Shown here: one piece after another, positions 23,346 to 29,119 of the stretch | Layout of the letters: every line of letters starts with the position of its first letter | Numbering within the stretch: position 1 is the stretch's first letter | Position numbers and translations under genes: made by a program | Assembly (NCBI GenBank): GCA_902362865.1 | Contig: CABIYE010000030.1 | Coordinates: 1-29,119 of the forward strand | DNA length: 29,119 nt | Reading direction: 5' to 3' | Origin: Clostridiaceae bacterium | Lineage (GTDB): Bacteria > Bacillota > Clostridia > Lachnospirales > Lachnospiraceae | The notes under the pieces: generated by a model | The model's database searches: none | Told to the model about the DNA's origin: nothing | The model's input: only the letters and a program-made list of their open reading frames with translations

Positions 23346-23558
23346 TTGAAAAAAGCATTAACCAGAAAACAGAAAGAAAGTTATCAGTGTATTTTGGATT
23401 ATACGAAGGAGCATGGATATCCGCCGACAGTACGGGAATTTGGAAAATTGATCGGGGTGAAATCAACATCATCAGCATTTTCCAGAATCAAGCAGTTGGA
23501 GTTAAATGGATATATCCGCAGAATCCCGGCATCGCCAAGAGCAATTGAGATTTTATAG
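23346..23558 (+). CDS. LexA-type winged-helix DNA-binding domain alone
   Basis: A 70-residue protein corresponding only to the N-terminal domain of LexA: helix 1 LTRKQKESYQCILDY, the GYPPTVREFGKLIG segment, the recognition helix STSSAFSRIKQLELNGYI and the wing RRIPASPRAIEI. The S24 peptidase half is missing by design; the gene ends in a normal stop and has its own GGAGGG site with a TTG start. Without the cleavable domain it cannot be inactivated as LexA is. It may bind SOS-like boxes as a stable repressor or competitor, or pair with the S24 repressor. It lies directly after the polymerase. Confidence 0.85.
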   Translation: MKKALTRKQKESYQCILDYTKEHGYPPTVREFGKLIGVKSTSSAFSRIKQLELNGYIRRIPASPRAIEIL

Positions 23559-23570
23559 TGAGGTGTCGGC

Positions 23571-23810
23571 ATGAACAAAGTATATGTAGATGTAGTAGCA
23601 GAGTTTCGTAAAGACGGACAGCTGGTTCCCATATTTTTTACATGGGAGGATGGAAGAAAGTATAGCATTGACAGAATTTTGAAAATCGAGCGATGCGCCA
23701 GCAGAAAGGCAGGCGGTGTAGGAATGATGTACACCTGTATGATACAGGGGCAGGAAAGCCACTTGTTTTACGAAGTGGATAAATGGTTTATGGAGAGAAA
23801 AACAGCATAA
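23571..23810 (+). CDS. Small conserved protein of the polymerase operon, unknown function
   Basis: A 79-residue, beta-rich soluble protein (VDVVAEFRKDGQLVPIFFTW at the start, then GRKYSIDRILKIERCAS, then GMMYTCMIQGQESHLFYE near the end). It reads like a small barrel domain, and I have an impression of similar genes next to Y-family polymerases in Firmicutes, but I cannot name a family. The GTGAGG region before the ATG gives a usable ribosome site. Third gene of the polymerase operon; a hairpin follows. Confidence 0.75.
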   Translation: MNKVYVDVVAEFRKDGQLVPIFFTWEDGRKYSIDRILKIERCASRKAGGVGMMYTCMIQGQESHLFYEVDKWFMERKTA

Positions 23811-24051
23811 GGAGAGATTGGTATAGACGATATTATTTGGATTATTAACCGGCAGGGATAGTCACTTTCCCTTTATATTCCTGCAGGTTTTACATAAGAA
23901 GAGGGATTCCGGTCAGCAAAGGCAGCTCCCACAATGCCTTTTGGATATCCGCTTCTGCAAGTTGTAGTAAGTAATTGCTTCCCATCAAAATCATGGGGAA
24001 AGCGAACTGGTCTGAAAGACCGCCAGTTAGTGTGATGATGATAAGGAGATT
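23811..24051 (+). ncRNA. Hairpin-rich intergenic region, candidate structured RNA with terminator
   Basis: This 241-bp gap holds several stems. AACCGGCAGG (23847-23856) pairs with CCTGCAGGTT (23880-23889), one mismatch, with AGGGA/TCCCT inside and TTTTA after, probably the terminator of the polymerase operon. AAAGGCA (23918-23924) pairs with TGCCTTT (23935-23941). AACTGG (24005-24010) pairs with CCAGTT (24023-24028), or GGTCT with AGACC inside it. The last stem is close to the ribosome site of the next gene (24043-24048). I recognise no known riboswitch class. Confidence 0.35.
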
Positions 24052-24633
24052 TTGAAACTGATGACAGACAGAGATTATGCAATTAAATCAATGAAAGAGA
24101 TTACCTTCCAGATGGCAAGCCATGCGCAGGATTATCTGGAAGTAACGATGGAGAGACATTATACAGATATCAAAGAACTGATGACAAGCTATCAGAAATT
24201 GATTTTGGAAAATCAGATTGTATTAGAAGAACTGGATATGGAGTGCCAGGAGAAAATCAATGAAGATATGGCATATGCGTTGAGTTATCTGAGTATTTAT
24301 AACAATCAGTTAGATGTGCCAAAGATGCACCGGGAAATGAATAACCTGATGATCATTTACGGCTTGTCAGATATGATCTATCGTGGAATGACACTGGTAA
24401 AGTTCTATGCACCGAATGGTGTGATGCTCAGTGAGGTTCTTCATTCCTGTTTTTGCAGTCATTATAATAAGACAGACGTGGAAGTACAACAGGAGTTAGG
24501 AGTAGGCAGGACTTCATTTTATAAAATGAAGAAGCAGGCCCTTGGATATTTAGGATTTTATTTTTATGAGATCGTGGTACCGCAGGCAAAGGATAAAAGA
24601 TTTAAACCGTCACTGGGCGTAGAGGAAGAGTAG
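24052..24633 (+). CDS. Predicted transcriptional activator-like protein with C-terminal HTH (ArpU/sigma-region-4-like)
   Basis: A 193-residue helical protein. The C-terminal part (about 138-175) contains TDVEVQQELGVGRTSFYKMKKQAL, which reads as a helix-turn-helix of the kind found in ArpU-like phage/element late regulators and sigma region 4. The N-terminal two thirds are long helices with no recognised motif. The start is unsure: AAGGAG (24043-24048) is only 3 bp before TTG at 24052 and 12 bp before ATG at 24061. The upstream gap is rich in hairpins that could affect expression. The next gene starts at the base after its stop, so both are one operon. Function is inferred only from the HTH-like segment. 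Confidence 0.7.
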   Translation: MKLMTDRDYAIKSMKEITFQMASHAQDYLEVTMERHYTDIKELMTSYQKLILENQIVLEELDMECQEKINEDMAYALSYLSIYNNQLDVPKMHREMNNLMIIYGLSDMIYRGMTLVKFYAPNGVMLSEVLHSCFCSHYNKTDVEVQQELGVGRTSFYKMKKQALGYLGFYFYEIVVPQAKDKRFKPSLGVEEE

Positions 24634-25014
24634 GTGAGTAATATGAGATACGAAGATTCGATGAAAGGTGTAGCTGCTCAGATAATCAAAGAACAGCAGC
24701 GAGCCAGTAAAATAAAAAACAATCCAGAAGAGTTCCATTGGCATGACGAATATGCAACGTTGAATTTCTTTCGGTTTATCTGCAAAAATATCGGTAACTT
24801 GGGAAATGGAGAAATTGAGAAAATGGTCACACGCTTGAAAAGCATAGATCAGAAAGCAGTGGAAAACCATGTGAATGGTGCTGTTTGGGCATTTGATTAT
24901 GATAAGATGTTCTGTGTACTGATGGAAAATGAAATTTGCCGAAAGGTGTGTGAAAAGAATAAATATAATAGTTGGATGAAGTTGATTGGACAGTATTGTG
25001 TTTCAATGGCTTAA
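24634..25014 (+). CDS. Hypothetical helical protein
   Basis: A 126-residue soluble protein with a GTG start placed directly after the upstream stop (TAGGTG) and a purine-rich site GAGGAAGAG in the upstream coding end. Composition is helical and charged with several aromatic residues (EEFHWHDEYATLNFFRF near 47-63). I do not recognise a family. It is coupled to the HTH-containing gene before it and is followed by a strong hairpin, so the pair forms a complete small operon. Confidence 0.65.
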   Translation: MSNMRYEDSMKGVAAQIIKEQQRASKIKNNPEEFHWHDEYATLNFFRFICKNIGNLGNGEIEKMVTRLKSIDQKAVENHVNGAVWAFDYDKMFCVLMENEICRKVCEKNKYNSWMKLIGQYCVSMA

Positions 25015-25022
25015 AGATGAAG

Positions 25023-25058
25023 AAAGTTGTTGGAGGGAAAAAACTCTCCAGCAACTTT
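25023..25058. terminator. Hairpin terminator between convergent genes
   Basis: AAAGTTGTTGGAG (25023-25035) pairs with CTCCAGCAACTTT (25046-25058): 13 pairs with one G-U, 10-base loop. The T-tract is weak on both sides (GTCTTTG on plus), but the stem is long and sits between converging genes. Confidence 0.65.
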
Positions 25059-25088
25059 GTCTTTGATGAATAGAGGTCAATTTTTTGT

Positions 25089-25295
25089 TCAATTATTTTC
25101 ACTATTGTTTGATTCAGTGATTTTTTTCTTCTTTGGAGAAACCAGTTTGTGACCGGAATAAATGGACATGCCCATACAAAGCAATGAAGAATAGGCAAAG
25201 TATTTATGTGCAGTCATAGATTTTCTGATTCCAGAATAAATGCATCCCAACATACAGAAAAGTGCGCCTAGGGACCAGTATTTATGTGATTTCAT
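25089..25295 (-). CDS. Two-helix small membrane protein (DUF6219-like), copy 1
   Basis: A 68-residue protein from the ATG at 25293-25295, which has AGGAGG at the right distance; the frame is open 11 codons farther upstream but without a ribosome site. It has two hydrophobic segments (about 7-20 and 33-47), a His-Lys-Tyr pair repeated as SHKYWS and AHKYFAYS, and a basic tail. The repeated HKYW/HKYF pattern suggests an internal duplication of one helix unit. Function is unknown. A clear paralog lies at 26769-26978 on the other strand. Confidence 0.8.
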   Translation of the reverse strand: MKSHKYWSLGALFCMLGCIYSGIRKSMTAHKYFAYSSLLCMGMSIYSGHKLVSPKKKKITESNNSENN

Positions 25296-25372
25296 GATTT
25301 GATACCTCCTTTGATTTAGCTGCTTCAATCATAACTCTATTTTACGAATATGCAAAGAAAATCTTGAAATAT

Positions 25373-25392
25373 AGTTCTGTAGAATTAGAACT
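25373..25392. promoter_or_regulatory. Palindromic operator candidate upstream of the XRE gene
   Basis: AGTTCT (25373-25378) and AGAACT (25387-25392) form an inverted repeat, and GTTCTGTAGAAT (25374-25385) within it is nearly identical to the palindrome at 25896-25907. Both lie near genes of the same small cluster, so the XRE protein encoded between them is the natural candidate binder. Confidence 0.5.
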
Positions 25393-25439
25393 TGGCTTTG
25401 CGATTCTGTATATTTAAGATATCCACAAGTATACTAAAT

Positions 25440-25461
25440 CCAGAACGATTATTCGTTCTGG
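25440..25461 (+). promoter_or_regulatory. Perfect 9-bp hairpin overlapping the ribosome site of the XRE gene
   Basis: CCAGAACGA (25440-25448) and TCGTTCTGG (25453-25461) with a 4-base loop. The end of the stem merges into the GGAGGAGG ribosome site, and TATACT (25430-25435) just upstream could be a -10, which would put the stem at the 5' end of the mRNA. It may be an autoregulatory operator (AGAAC/GTTCT half sites again) or a translation control stem. Confidence 0.55.
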
Positions 25462-25474
25462 AGGAGGTGTTACG

Positions 25475-25792
25475 ATGGATTTGAAGGCAGTAGGACAGCG
25501 AATCAAATCAGCACGAGAAGCAAAAAATCTCACGCAAGAGGAACTGGCTGCATTAGTAAATTTAAGTCCGACGCATGTGAGTGTAATAGAGAGAGGCTTG
25601 AAAGTTACAAAATTGGATACCTTTGTTGCAATTGCAAATGCATTAGATGTTTCTGCAGATACTCTTTTGATTGATGTTGTGGCACATTCAGTTACAGGTG
25701 TTACCAATGAGCTGACAGAGAAAATAGAAAAACTTCCGATCAAAGAGCAGAAAAAAATTATCAAAGTAATTCATACATTATTGGAAGAGTAA
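25475..25792 (+). CDS. XRE-family transcriptional regulator
   Basis: A 105-residue protein: Cro/CI helix-turn-helix at about 6-62 (IKSAREAKNLTQEELAALVN, then SPTHVSVIERGLKVTKLDTF), and a C-terminal helical tail (about 78-105, charged, coiled-coil-like) that probably dimerizes. GGAGGAGG gives a strong ribosome site. Palindromic sites with AGAAC/GTTCT half sites lie upstream of this gene and upstream of the next operon, so it likely controls itself and its neighbours. A strong terminator follows. Confidence 0.92.
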   Translation: MDLKAVGQRIKSAREAKNLTQEELAALVNLSPTHVSVIERGLKVTKLDTFVAIANALDVSADTLLIDVVAHSVTGVTNELTEKIEKLPIKEQKKIIKVIHTLLEE

Positions 25793-25805
25793 TATGACAA
25801 AATGG

Positions 25806-25832
25806 GAAGAGCAAGTAGCTCTTCTTTTTTTT
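25806..25832 (+). terminator. Intrinsic terminator of the XRE gene
   Basis: GAAGAGC (25806-25812), 5-base loop, GCTCTTC (25818-25824), then eight T. Textbook rho-independent form. Confidence 0.92.
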
Positions 25833-25895
25833 GACTTTTTATTCCGCTTTAAATTGTAAAGTGTCTTTTCATGATAATAGAAATATGCTAAATTG

Positions 25896-25907
25896 GTTCT
25901 ATAGAAC
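25896..25907. promoter_or_regulatory. Palindrome GTTCTATAGAAC, operator candidate
   Basis: A perfect 12-bp palindrome 37 bp before the Spo0A-C-like gene, placed 7 bp after a possible -10 (TATGCT, 25884-25889). It shares TTCTRTAGAA with the site upstream of the XRE gene. Confidence 0.5.
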
Positions 25908-25943
25908 AAGACATAATTCCAATTATATATCGGAGGAAAATGA

Positions 25944-26156
25944 ATGAGAGAGAAAACTATTTATCAGAAGATTGCAGAAAAGTACAACACAACACCAGAA
26001 GAAGTACGCAGAGAAATGCAGATAGCCATAGATGCAGGATTTGATAATCCTGATCCGGCTGTGCAGGAAGAATGGAAGAAAATGACACTTAAAGGAGAAA
26101 GACCTACACCGGAAGAAGTAATCAATTACGCAGTAAAAAAACTAAAAGGAAAATAA
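25944..26156 (+). CDS. Small protein resembling the Spo0A C-terminal HTH
   Basis: A 70-residue protein. IYQKIAEKYNTTPEEVRREMQIAID (6-30) resembles the segment of the Spo0A effector domain with its recognition helix (Spo0A has YPxIAKKxNTTASRVERAIR at this place). Only this part is present; there is no receiver domain, and the C-terminal part (RPTPEEVINYAVKKLKG) matches small proteins annotated as Spo0A C-terminal-like. It may bind DNA, but loss of most of the Spo0A domain makes a true Spo0A role unlikely. CGGAGG precedes the ATG. It forms an operon with the next gene (4-bp gap) and has the TTCTATAGAA palindrome upstream. Confidence 0.72.
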   Translation: MREKTIYQKIAEKYNTTPEEVRREMQIAIDAGFDNPDPAVQEEWKKMTLKGERPTPEEVINYAVKKLKGK

Positions 26157-26160
26157 AAAG

Positions 26161-26589
26161 ATGAAGAAAAAGATAATTGCATTGATTTCAGGAGCAGTGA
26201 TCTTGATAATTGCTGCAGGAAGTATTTATGGGAAATCTGAATCTGGTCATAAGGAAGGCGAACCGGATGTAGTTGGAACATTTTCCGTAAATCTAGATGT
26301 AAATATTACCGTGGTTGCTAACCGGAAAAATATTGAGGATAGAGAAGCGTTTGCAAGAAAACTTTTGCAGATGTACAAGGATGATTCTTTTCATTCGACA
26401 AAATTCTCCACAGATAGAGGATATGCGACGAGCATTGATATGAACATCTATTTATGGAAAGAGGATATTGAAGACGGGGAATCGGTAATGACAGCCGAAT
26501 ATAGACCTGTAGAATACGGAAAGGACTATGATGTTGTCAATAATCCTGATAAATTTCAACTATATATAGATGGAAAAGAGATTAAATAG
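26161..26589 (+). CDS. Membrane-anchored extracellular protein, unknown function
   Basis: A 142-residue protein with a basic start and a hydrophobic stretch (KKKIIALISGAVILIIAAGS, 2-21) acting as signal peptide or membrane anchor; no lipobox Cys. The remainder is a small soluble domain, rich in beta strands and acidic residues (FSVNLDVNITVVANRKN, then SIDMNIYLWKED), probably outside the membrane. No family recognised. Four base pairs separate it from the Spo0A-C-like gene; AAAGGAA in that gene's end serves as ribosome site. Confidence 0.75.
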   Translation: MKKKIIALISGAVILIIAAGSIYGKSESGHKEGEPDVVGTFSVNLDVNITVVANRKNIEDREAFARKLLQMYKDDSFHSTKFSTDRGYATSIDMNIYLWKEDIEDGESVMTAEYRPVEYGKDYDVVNNPDKFQLYIDGKEIK

Positions 26590-26705
26590 TAATCTCCTGA
26601 AAGCAAGCTTTTTGTCAATTATTTCAAAGATAAATTAAAGGATAACAAAACATAGTTTTGACAATGATATTTTGAAAAATTTTATAGGAGTGCTCTATTA
26701 TCAAA

Positions 26706-26733
26706 TTGACATAGGAATATGGTAGCGTATAAT
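26706..26733 (+). promoter_or_regulatory. Consensus promoter before the second two-helix protein
   Basis: TTGACA (26706-26711), 16-bp spacer, TATAAT (26728-26733): both hexamers are perfect. It would drive the small membrane protein and the bcp gene that followed before the insertion. Confidence 0.8.
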
Positions 26734-26768
26734 TAGAATTGAATACACTGAAAAAATGGAGGAATTAC

Positions 26769-26978
26769 ATGAAAGCACATAAATATTGGTCAGTAGGAGC
26801 TTTAATCACAATGATTGGAACTTTTTATACAGGATATAAAGGGTTAAAAGCAGCACACAAATACTTTGCATTTGGCTCTCTGATATGCATGATTATGGCA
26901 GTCTATTCTGGTCATAAAATGATTTCAGGCAATAAAAGAACAAGAAAACAGGTGGAAAGTACAAAAGCGGAGGAATAG
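26769..26978 (+). CDS. Two-helix small membrane protein (DUF6219-like), copy 2
   Basis: A 69-residue paralog of the minus-strand protein at 25089-25295: MKAHKYWSVGALITMIG against MKSHKYWSLGALFCMLG, and both end the second helix with YSGHK followed by a basic tail. GGAGG lies before the ATG; ten further upstream codons are open but fall before the ribosome site. Two hydrophobic segments (about 8-22 and 34-48) are expected in the membrane. It is followed within 3 bp by the truncated bcp gene, so it was once part of a two-gene operon. Function unknown. Confidence 0.8.
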   Translation: MKAHKYWSVGALITMIGTFYTGYKGLKAAHKYFAFGSLICMIMAVYSGHKMISGNKRTRKQVESTKAEE

Positions 26979-26981
26979 TAA

Positions 26982-27101
26982 ATGTTAGAGTTAGGAATAA
27001 AAGCACCGGAGTTTGAATTGCCGGATCAGAACGGAGAAGTGCATAAATTAAGTGATTATTTAGGTAAAAAACTTACTAAATTTCTGATTATCTTTTCATA
27101 A
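26982..27101 (+). pseudogene. bcp: 5' fragment of a bcp-type peroxiredoxin gene, interrupted by the Tn916-like element
   Basis: From ATG 26982 the first 30 residues (MLELGIKAPEFELPDQNGEV, then HKLSDYLGKK) are a normal start of a Bcp/AhpC-TSA thiol peroxidase. Those enzymes continue with GKKVVLYFYPKD and a Cys near residue 45. Here the frame instead runs into LTKFLIIFS and a stop at 27099. The catalytic Cys is absent. The break falls at the A-rich codons GGTAAAAAA (27063-27071), the kind of target Tn916-type integrases use. GGAGG is present before the ATG. The 3' part should lie at the far end of the inserted element. Confidence 0.85.
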
Positions 27102-27207
27102 GTTGGTAAATGACGATATATCCCGTATTTTAGGGCTTTATCGGTATTTTCTTTTCGGAAGATACCTTGCATAAGCTGGCATTTACCAGCATGAAAATGC
27201 AACCAAA

Positions 27208-27228
27208 AGTAGTAAATGAGTAGTAAAT
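27208..27228. repeat. Tandem 10-bp repeats near the element end (Int arm-site-like)
   Basis: AGTAGTAAAT occurs at 27208-27217 and 27219-27228, an 11-bp period, just past the int stop. Related GTTGGTAAATG is at 27102-27112. They resemble the DR-2 arm sites bound by the N-terminal domain of Tn916 Int. Confidence 0.6.
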
Positions 27229-27241
27229 ATACGCTCCGATA

Positions 27242-28432
27242 TTAACAAGCCAGTCTTTCCAGTTCTGCTTTTGCAGATTGAAATGTACCGTGTGCATAAT
27301 AGCCAAGTGTCATGGTTATGTTGGCGTGTCCCATGAGATATTGCAGGGTGTTTGGGTTCATTCCTCTGTTTGCCATATTCGTACAATAAGTATGTCGGAA
27401 TGAATGTGGTGTGATGTTCGGTAACTTGTCCGTGTGATATTTGTTATACTTCTTAATCAGCCCTCGCACCATACCCTCATAGTTTCCTGCAACCTTAGGC
27501 AAGCCCTCACGGTTTAAGAATAGAAAATTGCTGTAACCACCTACAATCAGCGGTTGTGCCTTTCCTCTGTTCTTTAGTATTCTTTGGATTGCTTGATAAG
27601 CCCGTTCTGTCAATGGAAGTTCCCGTTTTCCGTTTTTGGTTTTTGGCGTTTCAATATAGTAGCCGATTTCGCTGTCTTTCAATAACTGGTGGTCTATATT
27701 GAGTATTTTGTTCTGCATATCAATATGCGTCGTCAGTCCGCAAAATTCAGAAATACGAAGTCCCGTTTCCAACAGAAGCACAACCTCATCATAATACTTG
27801 CTGTAAATCTTATCCTTTTCCATAAAGGCAAGCAGGCGTTCTTCCTGCTCTGGTGTAAGGATAACTTTATGCTCTGTATCATCTTCCAGAACATCACTTA
27901 GTTTAAATTCAAATGGGTTCTTTCTGATACAGTCGTCTTGTATCGCCATGTAAAATGACGCTTTCAAGGAACGCTTATAGTTATCAATTGTTGTATAGGC
28001 ATATCCTTTTTCACTCATTCTGATAGCCCATTCTTTAGCGTCCGACTGCTTAACAGTATCAATCGCCCTCATACCCAATGGGTCATTTTTCAGAGCGTTC
28101 ATAAGATACTGTCGTCCCTTTTCGGTAGCCCTCTTGATGTTCTTTCTTTGGCTGTTCTTTTTCTCGTAAAGCTGGCAGACTGTCATTTTACCGCCGACTG
28201 TGTCGATACCGTCGTTAAGGTCTTTTTTTATCTGTGCTTCTTTTTCCCTCAATGAAATATCATCACGCTTTCCAGCAGGTGTCTTGTCTGTCGGTACAAG
28301 TTTCCAAGAATAGATAAATTGTGGCTTTCCGTATATATCGGTATATTTATAAACGTATCTTCCGTCTTTTCGCTGGCTCTCTCCATTACGCAAATTGCGA
28401 TTTTTACTGTCTTTTCGTTTTACATTAGACAT
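27242..28432 (-). CDS. int: Tn916-family tyrosine integrase
   Basis: A 396-residue protein. The N-terminal arm-binding domain (about 1-75; GESQRKDGRYVYKYTD, then SWKLVPTDK) matches the Tn916 Int fold, followed by a SAM-like core-binding domain (about 80-180) and the catalytic domain. Catalytic residues: Arg226 (TGLRISE), Lys264, His343 and Arg346 (HSFRH), His369 (GHANIT) and nucleophile Tyr379 (GYYAH), the same positions as in Tn916 Int. It cuts and joins element ends and target through a short heteroduplex coupling sequence, with preference for A/T-rich bends. AAGGAGC precedes the ATG. The gene is transcribed toward the element end. It looks intact. Confidence 0.97.
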   Translation of the reverse strand: MSNVKRKDSKNRNLRNGESQRKDGRYVYKYTDIYGKPQFIYSWKLVPTDKTPAGKRDDISLREKEAQIKKDLNDGIDTVGGKMTVCQLYEKKNSQRKNIKRATEKGRQYLMNALKNDPLGMRAIDTVKQSDAKEWAIRMSEKGYAYTTIDNYKRSLKASFYMAIQDDCIRKNPFEFKLSDVLEDDTEHKVILTPEQEERLLAFMEKDKIYSKYYDEVVLLLETGLRISEFCGLTTHIDMQNKILNIDHQLLKDSEIGYYIETPKTKNGKRELPLTERAYQAIQRILKNRGKAQPLIVGGYSNFLFLNREGLPKVAGNYEGMVRGLIKKYNKYHTDKLPNITPHSFRHTYCTNMANRGMNPNTLQYLMGHANITMTLGYYAHGTFQSAKAELERLAC

Positions 28433-28460
28433 AGTGTAAAGCTCCTTTCCGTCATGGAAT

Positions 28461-28503
28461 GAGCCGTGATACGCTATACTTTATTATACCATATCTACGG
28501 CTC
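28461..28503 (-). promoter_or_regulatory. int promoter region: extended -10 inside an inverted repeat
   Basis: On the minus strand, TGGTATAAT (TATAAT at 28483-28488) is an extended -10. It lies between GAGCCGT (28461-28467) and ACGGCTC (28497-28503), a 7-bp inverted repeat. No good -35 is seen. The repeat could be a control site between xis and int. Confidence 0.5.
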
Positions 28504-28510
28504 AATGACA

Positions 28511-28714
28511 TTAGATTTCGTCCAATGTATCTATGATTTTTTCAAATTGTTTTCGCTTAATCTGAATACGATTACCGTTCACGATAACCCAGCCAGCGTC
28601 AATATTTTCTTCGGCTAATTTACGCAATTTTTTTTCGCCAATGCGGAAGTATTTAGACGCTTCTTCAATCGTCAGTGTATATTTTTCCCAGATAGGCACA
28701 TCAGTATTGTTCAT
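28511..28714 (-). CDS. xis: Tn916-family excisionase
   Basis: A 67-residue winged-helix protein nearly identical in pattern to Tn916 Xis: [20 protein letters not shown] at the start, [12 protein letters not shown] in the middle, then [20 protein letters not shown]. It bends DNA near the ends and steers Int toward excision. AAAGGGGGTG lies upstream of the ATG. It precedes int with a 78-bp gap containing the int promoter. Confidence 0.96.
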   Translation of the reverse strand: MNNTDVPIWEKYTLTIEEASKYFRIGEKKLRKLAEENIDAGWVIVNGNRIQIKRKQFEKIIDTLDEI

Positions 28715-29088
28715 AATCTATGCACCCCCTTTACTGTGTGTTGTTTTTTACAAGCAGACAGACGGCTTTGGAAAGCTCCATTAGTATCTCAACTATTCCC
28801 ATTCTTGTGGGCAGAACCGCACCATGCGGACGTATCATTATTCTGTGAGGATAGGTCGTGGCAAAACGACTTTTCCAACAGTCGCTCTCGGATCACTGCG
28901 TGGGTCGCTCGCTTTCTTTTGAAAAGGTCGTGGCGTACAGTCCCCGTGGCTCGCTATCTCACAAACGTATCTGTCTGCTTTATTCAGTTGTCAAAGAGCT
29001 GTGGCGAAAGCGTGTTGCTTTCATGTAAAAACAGGTGCAGAGCAGGAAAGAGGGGATTGAACCAATCATGCTCTGCGGTTACTGCTTG
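28715..29088. other. 374-bp noncoding stretch upstream of xis with long-range inverted repeats
   Basis: No credible gene is seen. AAGCAGACAGA (28752-28762) and TCTGTCTGCTT (28970-28980) are perfect complements about 207 bp apart. Inside are CCGCA/TGCGG (28817-28829), the repeated AGGTCGTGGC at 28853-28862 and 28925-28934, and ACGACTTTTC pairing with GAAAAGGTCGT with one bulge. This may be a structured RNA, a control region for xis, or the scar of a small mobile or deleted piece. Confidence 0.4.
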
Positions 29089-29119
29089 TTATTCTTCTTC
29101 GATTTCTAAGGCAATATCA
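29089..29119 (-). CDS. C-terminal end of a minus-strand gene (partial)
   Basis: On the minus strand the edge reads DIALEIEEE and stops at TAA (29089-29091). The acidic end looks like a true protein C-terminus, but the fragment is too short to identify. It would be the next gene inward in the Tn916-like element. Confidence 0.4.
   Translation of the reverse strand, partial: DIALEIEEE

Larger units (their letters stand above)
27072..29119. mobile_element. Integrase end of a Tn916-family conjugative/integrative element (continues past the window)
   Basis: Starts at the break in bcp (exact base uncertain by a few nucleotides). Order from the end inward: terminal AT-rich stretch with Int-arm-like repeats (27208-27228), a GCTGG/CCAGC hairpin (27175-27190), int, xis, then noncoding DNA and the tail of another minus-strand gene. 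This is the arrangement at the int end of Tn916/Tn1549-type elements. Conjugation and cargo genes would be to the right, outside the window. Confidence 0.85.

Noticed and set aside
23873..24082. A 69-codon minus-strand frame with a fairly protein-like composition in the polymerase/HTH gap.
   Set aside because: No ribosome site before its ATG, another minus-strand frame is equally open over the same bases, and hairpins explain the region better. A decayed gene cannot be fully excluded.
1..29119. CRISPR arrays, tRNA or rRNA genes.
   Set aside because: No regularly spaced repeat series, no cloverleaf-like sequence with T-arm pattern and no rRNA segment was found on reading both strands.

Overview
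The window looks like a gut-type, low-GC Firmicute, most likely a Lachnospiraceae-like Clostridium relative. This rests on AGGAGG-type ribosome sites, frequent TTG/GTG starts, a Tn916-type integrase and excisionase, a Spo0A-C-like small protein and the general protein style. It is an accessory region built from three blocks.

Block 1 (about 96-17743) is a complete-looking metallophore locus. Six tightly packed or overlapping genes (96-9496) encode a stand-alone alpha/beta hydrolase, an A-PCP NRPS, a docking-Cy-A-PCP NRPS with an odd C-terminal extension, a saccharopine-dehydrogenase-like oxidoreductase, a thiazolinyl imide reductase (Irp3/PchG type) and a SAM methyltransferase. Read by eye, both A domains carry the same cysteine-type pocket (D-L-F-N-L-S-L-I-W-K). 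The first NRPS has no condensation domain and no salicylate loader is visible, so the simplest product is a small, uncapped Cys-Cys thiazoline/thiazolidine, unlike aryl-capped yersiniabactin or pyochelin. An AraC-type regulator (9790-10761) follows. Next come an ECF transporter (S, T and a double ATPase; 10892-13703), two YbtP/YbtQ-like half ABC transporters (13830-17363) and a short DtxR/MntR-type repressor (17375-17743). Upstream of the ECF operon there is a 13-bp direct repeat with a 21-bp period touching the -35, then a perfect 12-bp dyad at the predicted transcription start. The biosynthetic genes are much more AT-rich than the transport genes, so the locus appears to be a composite.

Block 2 (about 17867-26978) is a mobilizable/accessory region. 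It has a MobP-type relaxase and MobC with a hairpin-rich oriT candidate upstream, a YjbR-like protein and flavodoxin pair, and an XRE regulator. It also holds an SOS-like cassette: an S24-peptidase repressor divergent from a Y-family polymerase, a LexA-type DNA-binding domain alone, and a small conserved protein. Further on are a likely structured intergenic RNA, small unknown genes, an XRE regulator with palindromic sites, a Spo0A-C-like small protein, an anchored extracellular protein and two paralogous two-helix membrane proteins.

Block 3 (about 27072 to the end) is the integrase end of a Tn916-family element (int and xis on the minus strand, Int-arm-like repeats at the end). It has inserted into a bcp-type peroxiredoxin gene, leaving only its first 30 or so codons. 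The rest of the element lies beyond the window.

In the proposed working model, metal-replete DtxR/MntR represses the locus and AraC, probably sensing the loaded metallophore, activates uptake. The NRPS pair and tailoring enzymes make the ligand, and the ECF and/or YbtPQ-like transporters bring it back. No phosphopantetheinyl transferase, exporter or aryl-acid genes are in view; they may lie upstream of base 1 or elsewhere.
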